This document shows positions 17,383 to 26,624 of a stretch of 64,000 bases of DNA, piece by piece (position 1 is the first letter of the stretch; each line of letters begins with the position of its first letter). Origin of the DNA: JBEKHT01 sp050012135. GTDB taxonomy: Bacteria; Chloroflexota; Anaerolineae; Anaerolineales; RBG-16-64-43. The notes beneath the pieces were generated by a model. That model saw only the letters and a program-made list of their open reading frames with translations, had not been told where the DNA came from and did no database searches. A program made the translations under genes and the position numbers. Where the stretch lies: contig JBEKHT010000004.1 of assembly GCA_050012135.1 (NCBI GenBank), positions 32,144 to 96,143 of the forward strand, given 5' to 3'.

Positions 17383-17900
17383 CGATCGCCCTGGTGTTTT
17401 GGTTGCTGGTTTTCGTCTTCGCCCTGATCGGCTCCATGCGAGGCTGGGCGAAGGAATTGCTTGTAAGTTTCAGCATGGTGATTGCGCTGTTCATCAACCT
17501 GCTCCTGAACAAGTACGGCCAGGGGATCCTCTCCTCTCTGAAGGGAGATGCCCTTTTTTGGTTGAGGGCGGCACTGGTGGGGCTGATGGCCTATTTTGGA
17601 TACGTGACTCCAAAGATGCCCTGGGTGCCGGAAAACCGGTTTCTGAGGGAACACCTGCAGGATGGGCTTCTGGGCTTGGTCATCGGCGGCGTCAATGGGG
17701 CTCTGATCTTTGGGAGCATTTGGTATTTCCTGCACCTGGCGGGCTATCCATTCCCCGGGCTCGAGTTTGCCCGCCAGACCGCCCAGGACCCGCAGATCGT
17801 GACCATGATGCACTTCATGCCGCCGGTCTTGCTCGGAGAAACTTGGCTCCTGGTGATCGTTGCGGTCATTTCCGTTTTTGTGATCGTCGTGTTTGTGTGA
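17379..17900 (+). CDS. CvpA-like membrane protein
   Basis: A 173-residue protein with four or five predicted membrane helices. The opening with RGWAKELLVSFS and the glycine-rich helix LLGLVIGGVNGALIFGSIWYFL resemble the CvpA/colicin V production family, named after an E. coli membrane protein of unclear role. It overlaps the murG stop by 4 nt and lies 4 nt before murC, so it is co-translated with peptidoglycan genes; a cell-envelope role is inferred only from this. Placement of a CvpA-like gene inside the dcw cluster is not the usual arrangement in model bacteria. Confidence 0.65.
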   Translation: MTIALVFWLLVFVFALIGSMRGWAKELLVSFSMVIALFINLLLNKYGQGILSSLKGDALFWLRAALVGLMAYFGYVTPKMPWVPENRFLREHLQDGLLGLVIGGVNGALIFGSIWYFLHLAGYPFPGLEFARQTAQDPQIVTMMHFMPPVLLGETWLLVIVAVISVFVIVVFV

Positions 17901-17904
17901 GGCC

Positions 17905-19344
17905 ATGCATTATCACTTGGTTGGAATCGGGGGTTCGGGTCTATCTGCCATTGCCCAGGTCTTGCTGGAGCGCGGCCATCAGGTCAGCGGCTCGGATCAG
18001 GTGGCATCTCCGTCGCTCCATCGGCTCAAGGAGCTGGGGGCCGCCGTGTCTTTGGGACACTCCGCCGATCACCTGAAGGGAGCCCAAGCGGTCTTGGTTT
18101 CTTCGGCAATTCGGCCGGAGAACCCCGAGGTTGAGGCGGCCCTGCGCGCGGGTCTCCCGGTCTACAAGCGATCGGAGTTCCTGGGAGACTTGACGAGGGG
18201 CTTCCAGACCATTGCGATCTCGGGCACTCACGGCAAGACGACGACCACGGGGCTGATTGCCTATCTGCTGGCCGCGGCCGGACTGGATCCATCCTTTGTC
18301 GTGGGAGGCGCGCTGCAGGATTTCGGAGGCGCCAGCGGCCACGCCGGCCGGGGCCGTTACTTCGTCATTGAGGCCGACGAGTACGATCGCACCTTCTTGG
18401 GCTTGGATCCGGAGATTGGGGTGGTCACCAATGTGGAACACGACCATCCCGACTGCTACCCGAGCCTTACGGAGGTCTTGGCCGCCTTTCATGAGTTCTT
18501 GGCGCGCATTCCGGAAAAGGGATGGGTGGTTCCCTGTGCCGATGCGCCCGGTGCGGTGCGCGCTGCAGCCGGCGTCTCGGCTCATCTCCGCACCTATGGG
18601 ATTGACGCTTCGGGCGCGGACTGGGTGGCCCTTCGCTGGCAACCGCAGGTTGGAGGAGGGAGCCAGTTCCTGGTTGAGCGGAAAGATGCCGGAAGCCGGA
18701 CCCGGGTTCTCGGACAGGTCGCCACGCGGCTGCCCGGCCTGCACAACGTGCGCAATTGCCTGGCCGCCCTGTGCGTGTCGGATCTGTGCGAGATCTCTTT
18801 TGACACCGCCTCGGCCGCGGTCGCAAGGTTCCAGGGAGCCAGACGTCGTTTCGAGGTCCTGGGGGAGACGCAAGGAGTGCTTGTTGTGGACGACTACGCG
18901 CACCACCCCAGTGAAATCCGCGCGACGCTGGCCGCCGCCCGTCAGCATTATCCCGGGAGGCGGGTCTGGGCCGTTTGGGAGCCTCACACCTTTTCGCGCA
19001 CCCGTGCCCTGGAACAGGAATTCGCCGAGTCCTTCGAAAACGCCGACCAGGTGATCGTGCTGCCGATCTTTCGTTCGCGCGAACCGGAGGACCCCGGCTA
19101 CTCCGCCCAGGGGATCGCCTCTCGGATTGGCGAGAGGGCGGCCTACTTGGACGGAGTCGAAAGCGCAACCGAGTGGATCACATCCCGTGCCCGCCCCGGG
19201 GACCTGGTGATCACCCTCAGTGCAGGCGAAGGAAACCGGGTCGGTACCCTCTTGATGAATCGTTTGTCGCCTGCAGAAGGCAAACCCTCCCCCGAGTCCG
19301 GGAACCCGGGAAGGCCGGCCCACCACAGGGGGAGCGTCCCATGA
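17905..19344 (+). CDS. murC: UDP-N-acetylmuramate--L-alanine ligase
   Basis: A 479-residue Mur ligase that adds L-Ala to UDP-MurNAc. It shows the dinucleotide-like VGIGGSGLSAIAQVLL near the start, GTHGKTTTT from residue 107, EADEYDRTFLGLDPEIGVVTNVEHDH in the centre (given here as a region, not a motif), and the C-terminal DDYAHHPSEI. The ATG at 17905 is chosen over a TTG 12 nt upstream. The stop overlaps the murB ATG by 4 nt. The C-terminal 20 residues are Pro/Ser-rich and extend past the conserved domain. Confidence 0.95.
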   Translation: MHYHLVGIGGSGLSAIAQVLLERGHQVSGSDQVASPSLHRLKELGAAVSLGHSADHLKGAQAVLVSSAIRPENPEVEAALRAGLPVYKRSEFLGDLTRGFQTIAISGTHGKTTTTGLIAYLLAAAGLDPSFVVGGALQDFGGASGHAGRGRYFVIEADEYDRTFLGLDPEIGVVTNVEHDHPDCYPSLTEVLAAFHEFLARIPEKGWVVPCADAPGAVRAAAGVSAHLRTYGIDASGADWVALRWQPQVGGGSQFLVERKDAGSRTRVLGQVATRLPGLHNVRNCLAALCVSDLCEISFDTASAAVARFQGARRRFEVLGETQGVLVVDDYAHHPSEIRATLAAARQHYPGRRVWAVWEPHTFSRTRALEQEFAESFENADQVIVLPIFRSREPEDPGYSAQGIASRIGERAAYLDGVESATEWITSRARPGDLVITLSAGEGNRVGTLLMNRLSPAEGKPSPESGNPGRPAHHRGSVP

Positions 19345-20333
19345 CGGTTGCCTCTGCCCCCGAACTGCGGGAGACCTTCGGTCCGCGACTGCGCCTGGAT
19401 GTGCCCCTGGCAAGATACACCTCCTGCCGCATCGGGGGAAGTGCGGATGGTCTTGTCGAGGTGAGATCGTCACTGGAGCTTGCCGACGCGGTTCGCAAGC
19501 TCTGGGCCCTGGAGAAGCCCTACCTCATTCTGGGGGCAGGATCGAATGTTCTGGTCTCCGACCGAGGCTGTCGGGCGATCGTTCTGATTAACCGTGCCAA
19601 GAAGGTCGAGTTCGGGGCGGCCGGTGCCGTTCCCCCGTTGGTGCGGTCCGAGTCCGGGGCGGCCATCGGGCTCGTGGCTCGCCAGTGTGTCCAGCGGGGA
19701 TGGTCGGGATTGGAGTGGGCGGTGGCTGTGCCCGGGACGGTGGGTGGCGCAATTGTCGGAAATGCCGGGGCATCGGGGGGTGACATCGCGGGATCCTTGT
19801 ATTTGGCCGAAATCTTGCAACATCCGGGCTGGGGAAAAGTGAGCAAAGGAGATGGTGGGCCCCCGGACTCCTCCATCGCGCGCTTTTCCCCGGTCGAGCT
19901 TGGATTTGCGTACCGCTCGAGCCGGCTGAAGCGGGAATGTGGCTGGGGTGTCGTGCTCTGGGCTGAGTTTCGGATGCAGCCAGGAGAGCGCGCAGAGATC
20001 CGTCGACGGGCTGAGGATTCCGTGGCGCAGCGGAAGAGAACGCAGCCGCCCGGGGCCAGCCTGGGATCGATGTTCAAGAACCCCCCCGGAGGTTTTGCCG
20101 GCAGGCTGATCGAAGAGGCCGGGCTAAAGGGAAAGCGGCTGGGAGGCGTGGAGATCTCCCGAATCCATGCGAATTTCTTTGTGAACCTAGGAGGGGCGAA
20201 GGCCGAGGATGTCCTCCGCCTGATGGAGGAAACCCAAGCCGAGGTCCAGAGAAGGTCCGGAATCGAATTGGAGCCGGAGATCGAGTTTGTCGGCGCTTGG
20301 GAACCCATTCCTTTCAGGGGCCTCCATGGCTAA
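19341..20333 (+). CDS. murB: UDP-N-acetylenolpyruvoylglucosamine reductase
   Basis: A 330-residue FAD-dependent reductase that makes UDP-MurNAc using NADPH. Family signatures: YTSCRIGGSADGLVEV near residue 23, LGAGSNVLVSD, AVPGTVGGAIVGNAGASGG, YRSSRLK, and PGASLGSMFKNPPG with the active-site Ser. The final EPEIEFVGAW contains the conserved Glu. A short insert after SLYLAEILQHPGW is not common. The start overlaps murC; the stop lies inside the beginning of ddl (8-nt overlap). Confidence 0.94.
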   Translation: MTVASAPELRETFGPRLRLDVPLARYTSCRIGGSADGLVEVRSSLELADAVRKLWALEKPYLILGAGSNVLVSDRGCRAIVLINRAKKVEFGAAGAVPPLVRSESGAAIGLVARQCVQRGWSGLEWAVAVPGTVGGAIVGNAGASGGDIAGSLYLAEILQHPGWGKVSKGDGGPPDSSIARFSPVELGFAYRSSRLKRECGWGVVLWAEFRMQPGERAEIRRRAEDSVAQRKRTQPPGASLGSMFKNPPGGFAGRLIEEAGLKGKRLGGVEISRIHANFFVNLGGAKAEDVLRLMEETQAEVQRRSGIELEPEIEFVGAWEPIPFRGLHG

Positions 20334-21444
20334 GCTGCGAGTCGCGGTGATCTGCGGCGGGAGATCCGGGGAACATGAAGTCTCGCTGATGTCGGCCCGC
20401 TCGATCCTTTCCCAGCTGGACCGGACCAAGTATGAAGTGGTCGAAGTCGGCATCACCAAGGAAGGGCAATGGATCGCCGGGTCGGGAATTGTGGGACTCC
20501 TCGAAAAGAAATCCAAGGCCAAACGCGCGACGCTCCTGGCGGAGCCGGGTCCCGCTCGCATCTGGGCCTTCGAGGAAACCCCGGAATCTGGGACGCTGCG
20601 ACTCGATCTGTGGCAGCAAGTCGATGTGGTCTTTCCGGTGTTGCACGGAACGTTCGGTGAGGATGGGACCTTGCAGGGACTCTTGGAGATGGCCGAGGTC
20701 CCGTATGTGGGGGCGGGGGTCTTAGCCTCTTCCGTCGCGATGGACAAAGGCCTTTTCAAGGACCTGATGCGTGCCCACGCCATCCCACAGCCCGAATATG
20801 CCCTCTGCCTGCGAAGCGAGGTCGAGGCGAACATGAGCGAAGTGATAAGACGCGCGGAGGGGCTGGCTTCCTATCCACTCTTCACCAAGCCAGCCAATCT
20901 GGGCTCCTCCGTGGGAATCACGAAGTGCTCGAGCCGTTCGGACTTGGTGGAAGGCCTGCGGGAGGCGGCCCGCTATGATCGGCGGATCGTGATTGAGCGC
21001 GGGGTGGACGCGAGGGAAATCGAGGCCAGCGTTCTCGGAAACGATGAACTGAGAGCCTCCTTGCCTGGGGAGGTCATCCCCAGCCGGGAGTTCTACTCCT
21101 ACGAGGCCAAGTACGTGGACGGGACCTCTCGGCTCCTCATTCCCGCCTCGCTCTCCGAGGAAAAGATTCGAGAGATTCAGGACCTGGCTGTCCAGGCCTG
21201 CAAGGCGATTGATTGTGCCGGCATGGCGCGAGTCGACTTCCTCCTGGAGCGGAAGGGTGAACGCGTCCTGGTAAACGAGGTCAACACCATTCCGGGGTTC
21301 ACACAGATCAGCATGTACCCGAAGCTGTGGGAGGCAAGCGGCCTCCCCTATCCAAAGCTCCTGGACAAGTTGATCGAGCTGGCGCTGCAGAGGCAGATCG
21401 ACAAATCCAAGAATGAGCGCTCCTACGAGGTTTCGAGGGGATAG
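20326..21444 (+). CDS. ddl: D-alanine--D-alanine ligase
   Basis: A 372-residue ATP-grasp ligase joining two D-Ala for murein precursors. The opening VAVICGGRSGEHEVSLMSA, FPVLHGTFGEDGTLQGLLE, the ATP-binding FTKPANLGSSVGI, and VNEVNTIPGFTQISMYPKLW are diagnostic. It contains an EVIPSREFYSYEAKY segment, as in the longer (VanA/Ddl-I) type with an omega loop. The ATG at 20326 overlaps the murB end by 8 nt. A gap of 21 nt leads to ftsQ. Confidence 0.95.
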   Translation: MAKLRVAVICGGRSGEHEVSLMSARSILSQLDRTKYEVVEVGITKEGQWIAGSGIVGLLEKKSKAKRATLLAEPGPARIWAFEETPESGTLRLDLWQQVDVVFPVLHGTFGEDGTLQGLLEMAEVPYVGAGVLASSVAMDKGLFKDLMRAHAIPQPEYALCLRSEVEANMSEVIRRAEGLASYPLFTKPANLGSSVGITKCSSRSDLVEGLREAARYDRRIVIERGVDAREIEASVLGNDELRASLPGEVIPSREFYSYEAKYVDGTSRLLIPASLSEEKIREIQDLAVQACKAIDCAGMARVDFLLERKGERVLVNEVNTIPGFTQISMYPKLWEASGLPYPKLLDKLIELALQRQIDKSKNERSYEVSRG

Positions 21445-21465
21445 GGGGCGGAGCAAGGGAAGGGC

Positions 21466-22380
21466 ATGGGCTTACTCGGATCCAGGCATTTGAATCTGAG
21501 CCGTGCGGACCAGGTCCGACGGCACAGGGCCGCCAAGGCGAGACCGCTCGTCTTGCCCAGCTCAGTTCCCCTGCCGCGCCGGGTGTGGGAACCCAAACGC
21601 CGCAAGGCGGCGCCGCGCGCTAGGCGACGCTATGACATTACCGTCGGACAGCCCAACATCGAGGTCCTGATCCCCTCGATCCCGATCAGTTTCAGCGCGC
21701 GCTCGCTGGCCGTGCTTCTCGTGATGGGATTGGGCGCGTTGTTGCTCTTCCTTTTGACGGCCTCCTCCTTCCAGGCGGGGATTCCGCAGGTTCGCGGCAA
21801 TACCTTCGTGCCGTCGGAAGCGATCGCTTCCGCCTCGATGCTGCAGGGGCGGAACGTGTTTTTGCTTTCACCCTCCAAGGTGGCGGCTCAACTGGTGCTC
21901 AGCCAACCCGGGTTGAAGAATGCGGCGATTTCGGTGCTTTGGCCGAACCGAGTTCAGGTAACGGTTCAGGAACGAGCCCCGATTCTCGACTGGATGCAGG
22001 GCGGGCAAGAGTACTGGGTGGACGCGGAAGGCGTTTTCTTCCCAGTGGCCAAGCCTCTGAGCGGTTTGGTTCGGGTTCAGGTGCCGGAGAACGGCCCCGA
22101 GATTCCGATGGGCGCGAAACCTGCCGTCTCCCCGGAGGTGGTTCAGGGTGCACTTCAATTGATGGTTGCCCTGCCGCAAGCAGGACATGTCGTCTACGAT
22201 CAGCAGAGAGGCCTGGGCATCACCGATCCCCGTGGTTGGCCCGTTTATTTCGGCGACGCAACCGATCTGGTGGCCAAGGCCGACCTGTATCAGCGGGTGG
22301 TGAGCGACCTCCTTTCCAAGGGAATTCGGCCCAAGCTGGTGAGCGTGGAGAATCCCGGCCAGCCTTACTACCAGCCTTAG
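21466..22380 (+). CDS. ftsQ: FtsQ/DivIB-like division protein
   Basis: A 304-residue bitopic division protein. A basic cytoplasmic region of about 75 residues is followed by a membrane helix at about 83-104, a POTRA domain (FQAGIPQVRGNTFVPSEAI; later VLWPNRVQVTVQERAPILDW), and a C-terminal FtsQ domain ending near PYYQP. FtsQ/DivIB scaffolds FtsL-FtsB and activates septal synthesis. Its location between ddl and ftsA is canonical. A start codon ATG at 21466 has GGGAAGGGC just upstream. Confidence 0.9.
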   Translation: MGLLGSRHLNLSRADQVRRHRAAKARPLVLPSSVPLPRRVWEPKRRKAAPRARRRYDITVGQPNIEVLIPSIPISFSARSLAVLLVMGLGALLLFLLTASSFQAGIPQVRGNTFVPSEAIASASMLQGRNVFLLSPSKVAAQLVLSQPGLKNAAISVLWPNRVQVTVQERAPILDWMQGGQEYWVDAEGVFFPVAKPLSGLVRVQVPENGPEIPMGAKPAVSPEVVQGALQLMVALPQAGHVVYDQQRGLGITDPRGWPVYFGDATDLVAKADLYQRVVSDLLSKGIRPKLVSVENPGQPYYQP

Positions 22381-22405
22381 GGTCGCGGTGGGCACAGGGT
22401 AAAGC

Positions 22406-23650
22406 ATGACAGCAAACCTCTACACAGGCATCGATGTCGGAACTACGAAGATCTGCACCCTGATTGCCCAGGAAGTCGGGGAGGGCATTCCGCAAATCAT
22501 CGGGGTCGGGATCGAGCCGTCCCGTGGCCTTCGCAAAGGGGTGGTGGTCAATGTGGAGGAAGCCGCGCGGGCCATCGCCGCCTCGGTAGAAAAGGCCCAG
22601 CGCACGGCGGGGTATGAGATCGCCTCCGCCGTCGTCAGCCTGGCCGGAGCGCAGGTTTCCTCAATTAACAGTCGCGGGGTCGTGGGGGTGGCGGGAGACG
22701 TGATCATGAGCGAAGACGTGGAAAGAGCCAACGAAGCCGCACGGGCTATCGCCGTGCCTTACGACCGCCAGGTTGTCCATGTTCTTCCGCGAGGCTACGT
22801 GGTAGATGGGCAGGAGGGGATCCGCAGCCCGGTGGGCATGCACGGCTTCCGTCTCGAGGTCGAGACTCACATCATCACGGCGGCCACGACGGCATTGCAG
22901 AACCTGGCACAGTGTGTGCAGGCCTGCGGCGTCGAGGTGGAGGGATTTGTCCTGAACCCGCTCGCTTCGGCGGAGGCCGTCCTGCGCGACACAGAGCGGG
23001 ATATGGGCGTGGGGGTCTGCGACATCGGCGGGGGGACCACCGACCTGGCCCTGTTCCACGAGGGCACGGTCAGCCACACCGCCGTATTGCCGGTCGGTGG
23101 GAACCACGTGACCGCGGACATCGCGCACGGATTGCGCATGCCCAATGAAGTCGCGGAAACGATCAAGCTGACCCACGGGCACAGTGTTCCGAGCGAAATC
23201 CAGGCTGGCGAGAGTTTCCTCGTCCGGCCGTTCGGAGAAGAGGCGCCGGTTGAGGTCCAGCGTGCGGATTTGGTGGCCATCATCCAGGCCCGCATGGAAG
23301 AGATCTTTTCGCTGGTGCTCCAAGAAATCGAGAGAGTAGGAGCGTTGAACTTCTTGCCCGCCGGGATTGTCCTGACCGGGGGAGGCAGTCGCCTTGCGGG
23401 CGTCCGGCGGTTGGCCAGCGAAGTCCTCAGCCTCCCGGTGCGGGTGGCCGGGCCCTCTGAACTTCGCGGCTTGGTGGACCAGCTCAATAGCCCGGCCTTC
23501 TCCACCAGTGTTGGGCTTCTACTTTGGCTGCAAAACGAGACCCGCACCGAGGTTAGCCCTCAGCCGCAAGCCAGGCGTCGTTCGCATCGCGCGGGACCCT
23601 CGCTCGACTGGGGCAAAGTGCGCGAGTTCCTGAGGCGTCTTGCGCCCTGA
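22406..23650 (+). CDS. ftsA: Cell division protein FtsA
   Basis: A 414-residue actin-like protein that ties FtsZ filaments to the membrane. The phosphate 1 motif GIDVGTTKICTLI, the 1C-domain segment ASAVVSLAGAQVSSINSRGVV, phosphate 2 (VCDIGGGTTDLALF) and the adenosine motif VLTGGGSRLAGV are present. The C-terminal tail after about residue 385 is basic and could form the membrane-targeting helix (KVREFLRRLAP). It lies 25 nt after ftsQ and 84 nt before ftsZ. Confidence 0.95.
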   Translation: MTANLYTGIDVGTTKICTLIAQEVGEGIPQIIGVGIEPSRGLRKGVVVNVEEAARAIAASVEKAQRTAGYEIASAVVSLAGAQVSSINSRGVVGVAGDVIMSEDVERANEAARAIAVPYDRQVVHVLPRGYVVDGQEGIRSPVGMHGFRLEVETHIITAATTALQNLAQCVQACGVEVEGFVLNPLASAEAVLRDTERDMGVGVCDIGGGTTDLALFHEGTVSHTAVLPVGGNHVTADIAHGLRMPNEVAETIKLTHGHSVPSEIQAGESFLVRPFGEEAPVEVQRADLVAIIQARMEEIFSLVLQEIERVGALNFLPAGIVLTGGGSRLAGVRRLASEVLSLPVRVAGPSELRGLVDQLNSPAFSTSVGLLLWLQNETRTEVSPQPQARRRSHRAGPSLDWGKVREFLRRLAP

Positions 23651-23734
23651 GCCAGGACTAACGACCGGAGAGGATGGTCACCGATGGATCACCAGCGTCG
23701 TCCCAACTGTCCAAAACCGACAAGAGGAGGAGCC

Positions 23735-24877
23735 GTGAATTCTGTTCAGCAGGTCGAAACCTTCGCACGAATCAAAGTGGTGGGGGTGGGGGGCGGCGGC
23801 CAGAACGCCGTCAATCGGATGCTGGCCGAAGGGCTGTCGGGAATCGAGTTCATCTCCGTCAACACGGATGCCCAGGCCCTTCTGCTCGCCAACGCCCCCA
23901 CTCGGGTGAGGATCGGTGAGAAGAGCACGCGCGGTCTGGGCGCGGGGGGTAATCCCGAGGTGGGCCGCAAAGCGGCCGAGGAGTCCGCCGAAGAACTTTA
24001 CGAGGTGATCAAGGGGGCGGACATGGTGTTCATCACCGGGGGCATGGGAGGCGGCACCGGGACGGGCGCTGCTCCCATCGTCGCTCAGATCGCCAAAGAG
24101 GTTGGGGCCCTCACCATCGGCGTGGTCACCCGTCCGTTCACCTTTGAAGGAACCCGGCGAGCCCAGACAGCGGAAAGCGGGATTGGCAAGCTCAAGGAAC
24201 ATGTCGACACCCTGATTGTGATCCCCAATGACCGCCTGCTCCAGCTCGTCGAGAAGAAGGCCAGTTTGCAAGACTCCTTCCGCTTGGCCGATGATGTGCT
24301 CCGCCAGGGGATCCAGGGGATTTCCGAGCTAATCACCGTCCCGGGCCTGATTAACCTCGATTTCGCCGATGTCCGAGCCATCATGTCCGAGGGCGGAGCC
24401 GCCCTGATGGCGGTGGGCCGTGCCTCGGGCGACGATCGGGCGCGCAAGGCGGCCGAGCAAGCCATCTCCAGCCAGCTGCTGGACATCACCATCGATGGCG
24501 CGCGGGGGATTCTCTTCAATGTCACCGGAGGATCGGACCTGAGCCTGTTCGAGGTGAATGAGGCCGCCGCGATCATCAAGGAAACGGCCCATCCGGATGT
24601 CAACTTGATCTTCGGGGCCGTGATCGACCCGGACCTGGCAGACGAGGTGCGGATCACGGTGATTGCCACTGGCTTTGAGCGAAGCGCGATGCCACGCCGA
24701 CTGGAGCGGGCAGCCCCGCGTTCGGCGGTCGCCCGAATGGGACAAGCATCCAACCTGGCCAGGATTGAGGGGAAAGAGGTGCGCATGGCTCCCGTTCCCG
24801 AGCCGGTCCTGCGGCCTCAGGCGGTTTCGGTGGAGGACTTGGACGTCCCGGCCTTCCTGCGACGGGGCAGGTCCTAG
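23735..24877 (+). CDS. ftsZ: Cell division protein FtsZ
   Basis: A 380-residue tubulin homologue that forms the division ring. GTP-binding segments include VGVGGGGQNAVNRM, the signature GGMGGGTGTGAAP, and the T7 loop NLDFADVRAIM. A short linker leads to a conserved C-terminal peptide, LDVPAFLRRG, used to bind FtsA and other partners. The GTG at 23735 is preferred to an ATG 51 nt upstream because GGAGG lies 5 nt before it and the product then starts like other FtsZ proteins. It is the last gene of the cluster; a long hairpin lies about 190 nt downstream. Confidence 0.96.
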   Translation: MNSVQQVETFARIKVVGVGGGGQNAVNRMLAEGLSGIEFISVNTDAQALLLANAPTRVRIGEKSTRGLGAGGNPEVGRKAAEESAEELYEVIKGADMVFITGGMGGGTGTGAAPIVAQIAKEVGALTIGVVTRPFTFEGTRRAQTAESGIGKLKEHVDTLIVIPNDRLLQLVEKKASLQDSFRLADDVLRQGIQGISELITVPGLINLDFADVRAIMSEGGAALMAVGRASGDDRARKAAEQAISSQLLDITIDGARGILFNVTGGSDLSLFEVNEAAAIIKETAHPDVNLIFGAVIDPDLADEVRITVIATGFERSAMPRRLERAAPRSAVARMGQASNLARIEGKEVRMAPVPEPVLRPQAVSVEDLDVPAFLRRGRS

Positions 24878-25226
24878 GCGAGGGGAATCCAGCTCCTTGC
24901 CAGGGAATCGGCGGCGAAGCGAATGGGTCCTGCGCTCCGTGATGCGGTTAGAAAGGTGAAGGAAGAGCATCGGCTCAGGCTGACCTCTCCTCCTCTGGGC
25001 CCTGAGTCCCTGCCTTCCGTTCACAGACGACTCTGAGCCTCCTCTCGCTCAGGGGTGTCGCGGCCGTCCTCTCCAGCGCGCACGGATTTGCGCTGGAGAG
25101 GACGGCTTTAAGGGAGGGAGCGGAAGCCGCCAAGAGGCTCTGGCCAGGAACCCTTGCCCCTCCCGGGAGGCGAGCAGCAGGGGGAGGCGGCAGGGAAGCG
25201 GTTACAATGAGCCCGGAGAATCTCAG
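24878..25226. other. Intergenic stretch after ftsZ
   Basis: About 350 bp without a convincing gene. It contains the 17-bp hairpin listed separately and, just before the sensor kinase, a possible -10 box TACAAT at 25203-25208 without a clear -35. Confidence 0.5.
25063..25106 (+). terminator. Long hairpin after ftsZ, probable terminator
   Basis: A perfect 17-bp inverted repeat (25063-25079 with 25090-25106) closes a 10-nt loop and is followed by only a short TTTA. It lies about 190 nt after the ftsZ stop. The weak T-tract makes a stability or pause role possible instead. Confidence 0.55.
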
Positions 25227-26624
25227 TTGATTGAGCAACTTCGGCAGTGGATCGCGGCCAACCAAGCTCTGATCTACTTTGTCTATGGCCAAGTCTTTTT
25301 TGTCCTGGGCCTGGGAATCGCTTTGCAGTCGCGCAGGCACTCACGCCTGCAACTTGCCAAGTCCCTCCCCTGGCTCGCGACCTTTGGCATCAGCCACGGA
25401 ATGAATGAGTGGGGCAGCTTATTCATCCCGATCCAGAGCCCTTTTCTTACGCCGGCCGCGGTGGTGGGGTTGCAGGCGTTCCAGCTGGTGCTGATCGTGG
25501 TCTCCTTCTTCGCCCTATTCCAATTTGGAATTGACTTGTTGCGCCCCTTTCCGCAGGGGCGAGGCTGGCTGGCCGGGGTGCCCATGGGTTTTCTGGTCCT
25601 GTGGGCGGCTCTGTCCTTTGGGCTCGGGTCCCGTTTTGCGCACGACCCCAGCGGCTGGCATGCGGTGGGGGAGGCTCTCTCGCGGTACTTGCTCGGTTTT
25701 CCGGGAGCGATGTTGGCCGCGTTCGGGCTGCGGCGTCAGGCGAACCTGCGGATTCAACCCCTGCAGTTGCCTCGTATTTATCGCACCTTGCAGATTGCGG
25801 GATGGGCGCTGGTTGCCTACGGTTTTTTTGGGGGCCTGGTCGCCTCCCCCGCTCCGTTCTTCCCGGCCAGTGTATTGAACTCGACGCTTTTCTCTCAGGT
25901 GCTGGTTGCGCCGCCCCCCGTGTTCCGCTCTTTGGCTGGCCTGATCCTGACCGTGGCCATGATCCGGGCTCTCGAGGTTTTCCAAGTGGAAACCGATCGC
26001 CTGATCGAACGCATGGAACAGGGAGAGGTTGCAGCGGTCGAGCGGGAGAGGATCGGTCGCGACCTTCACGATGGTGCCCTTCAGCGTGTGTATGCCGCCG
26101 GGCTCCTGGCGCAATCCCTGCGGCGGACGGCCCAAGGTGAGCTCGCGACGAGGCTGGACGACCTGGTTTCCACGCTCAGCCAAACCATCGCGGAATTGAG
26201 GGGGTTTCTGGGCGAAGTGCGCCCGGTCGAGCGCACCGGCGATCTGGTCGGCTCGCTGGAAGTGATCATCGCCGAGGCCCGACGCGCCTCGGGTGCCGAG
26301 GTGCGCTGGAAGTATCGGGGCAAGCCACGGCTCACTCCAGATCGAATTGCCCACTTGATTGCATTTGGGAAGGAAGCACTCTCCAACGCGGCACGACACG
26401 CGCATGCCACCTTGATCGAAGTGGATCTGGAGGTCAGCCAGGGCGAACTTCGTCTCAGCGTTCAGGATGATGGCGGTGGGTTGCCGGGTACTTTGAGGGA
26501 GGGCTTTGGGCTTCGGAACATGCGCGACCGGGCTCGGCTCTTGGGAGGGGACTTGGCGATCCGCCCCGGCCAAACCAAGGGAACGGTGGTGACGCTCGAG
26601 ATCCCTCTGGAGCCAGAGGCGTGA
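25227..26624 (+). CDS. NarL-type sensor histidine kinase with integral membrane sensor
   Basis: A 465-residue kinase. The first 250 residues hold about seven predicted membrane helices and no large exterior domain, so it may sense membrane or small hydrophobic signals. A short coiled coil leads to a HisKA_3 domain with the phospho-acceptor His281 in GRDLHDGALQRVYAAGL. The HATPase domain keeps the N box (FGKEALSNAARHAHA), DDGGGLP, and the G2 loop GFGLRNMRDRARLLGG. TTG at 25227 starts the frame, with GGAG at suitable spacing. It overlaps the response regulator by 4 nt, a clear pair. The signal is unknown. Confidence 0.88.
   Translation: MIEQLRQWIAANQALIYFVYGQVFFVLGLGIALQSRRHSRLQLAKSLPWLATFGISHGMNEWGSLFIPIQSPFLTPAAVVGLQAFQLVLIVVSFFALFQFGIDLLRPFPQGRGWLAGVPMGFLVLWAALSFGLGSRFAHDPSGWHAVGEALSRYLLGFPGAMLAAFGLRRQANLRIQPLQLPRIYRTLQIAGWALVAYGFFGGLVASPAPFFPASVLNSTLFSQVLVAPPPVFRSLAGLILTVAMIRALEVFQVETDRLIERMEQGEVAAVERERIGRDLHDGALQRVYAAGLLAQSLRRTAQGELATRLDDLVSTLSQTIAELRGFLGEVRPVERTGDLVGSLEVIIAEARRASGAEVRWKYRGKPRLTPDRIAHLIAFGKEALSNAARHAHATLIEVDLEVSQGELRLSVQDDGGGLPGTLREGFGLRNMRDRARLLGGDLAIRPGQTKGTVVTLEIPLEPEA

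Noticed and set aside
17941..19473. A 510-codon minus-strand frame
   Set aside because: Antisense shadow of murC and the start of murB.
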